Origin: Ypsolopha sequella
Taxonomy: Eukaryota > Arthropoda > Insecta > Lepidoptera > Ypsolophidae
DNA length: 64,000 nt
Reading direction: 5' to 3'
Assembly: GCA_934047225.1 (NCBI GenBank)
Contig: OW203992.1
Span: forward strand, 5,445,501-5,509,500
The translations under genes and the position numbers were made by a program. The notes beneath the pieces are model-generated. The model saw only the letters and a program-made list of their open reading frames with translations, was not told the origin of the DNA and searched no databases. Below are positions 63,656-64,000 of this stretch, in pieces (the first letter of the stretch is position 1; every line of letters starts with the position of its first letter).

Positions 63656-64000
63656 TTTTAGGATTCCGTAGTACCTAAAAAGTACAAAAGGCACATTTAT
63701 GGTGAGACTCCATTGTCCGTCCGTCTTTATGTTACAGCCTCATAACTTTAGCACCGTTAAAGATAAAGACATGAAATTTGGCACAAAAATAGCATTAATT
63801 TGCCCACATATCACGGTGTAAAAAATATGAAAAATTTTAAATTGTTCAAAATATTTGAAGAAGTTGAAGAGTTGTTTTATTTCCAGAAGCGAGAAGACTT
63901 CACCATAACCACGAGAAGAGATCCCTAGCAAAACTAGCGCAAATCTTACTGTGAACCGAACTTTGTGCTGTACAGATCACTTAAAGTTAGGCCACTGAGT
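63656..64000. other. Repeat fragment and gene-free right edge
   Basis: 63656-63770 is a fragment of the common lepidopteran repeat (GGATTCCGTAGTACC, CATTGTCCGTCCGTC). The rest shows no exon or repeat. It probably lies in a PPT2 intron. Confidence 0.5.

Overview
This is nuclear DNA from an insect, almost certainly a moth or butterfly. It is AT-rich, has spliced host exons with GT..AG borders and two nuclear tRNA-Gln genes, and carries repeats that I recognise as typical of Lepidoptera: Helitrons starting TC-atatataaaa and ending CTAG, a tRNA-headed SINE, and the GTGCGAGTCGGACTCGCGC dispersed repeat. There is no bacterial signature. I cannot name the species.

Host content is sparse. The clearest host gene is a lysosomal thioesterase of the PPT2 family on the minus strand: its last two coding exons lie at 62791-62892 and 58905-59103, separated by a repeat-filled 3.7-kb intron, and the 5' part lies beyond the window. 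A tRNA-Gln(CUG) gene sits in the next intron upstream, only 28 nt from a PPT2 3' splice site. A second tRNA-Gln (UUG) is at 2663-2734. A 127-residue intronless gene (43032-43415, minus) encodes five ~18-residue repeats that look like a small beta-solenoid, and has a CRE plus TATA-type promoter. Two further spliced candidates (7770-8645 and 1544-2002, plus) are not recognised.

The rest is transposon archaeology. Left part (1-22.4 kb): TTAA and other MITEs, a four-unit 234-bp tandem array, then the ORF2 half of a minus-strand LINE (4101-7225). The ORF1 half of what may be the same LINE lies at 21206-22330. The 13,972 bp between them (7230-21201) are bounded by matching 26-bp inverted ends and TTAA on both sides, so they may be one giant insertion. 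Inside are the candidate spliced gene, a LINE embedded in a 57-bp satellite, a 38-bp minisatellite and several direct duplications. Centre (22.4-43 kb): MITEs of several superfamilies, composite hairpin repeats, and a full-length LINE with both ORFs intact (28963-33930). Right part (43-64 kb): the beta-solenoid gene, hAT elements with perfect 8-bp target duplications, a Helitron beside an expanded (ATC)n tract inside a large inverted repeat, an RTE-like LINE relic, and the PPT2 locus.

The most distinctive mobile family is a 162-bp MITE present eight times. Every copy is flanked by a C(A/T)G trinucleotide, two copies sit head to tail sharing one CTG, and one of those has become a near-perfect palindrome.
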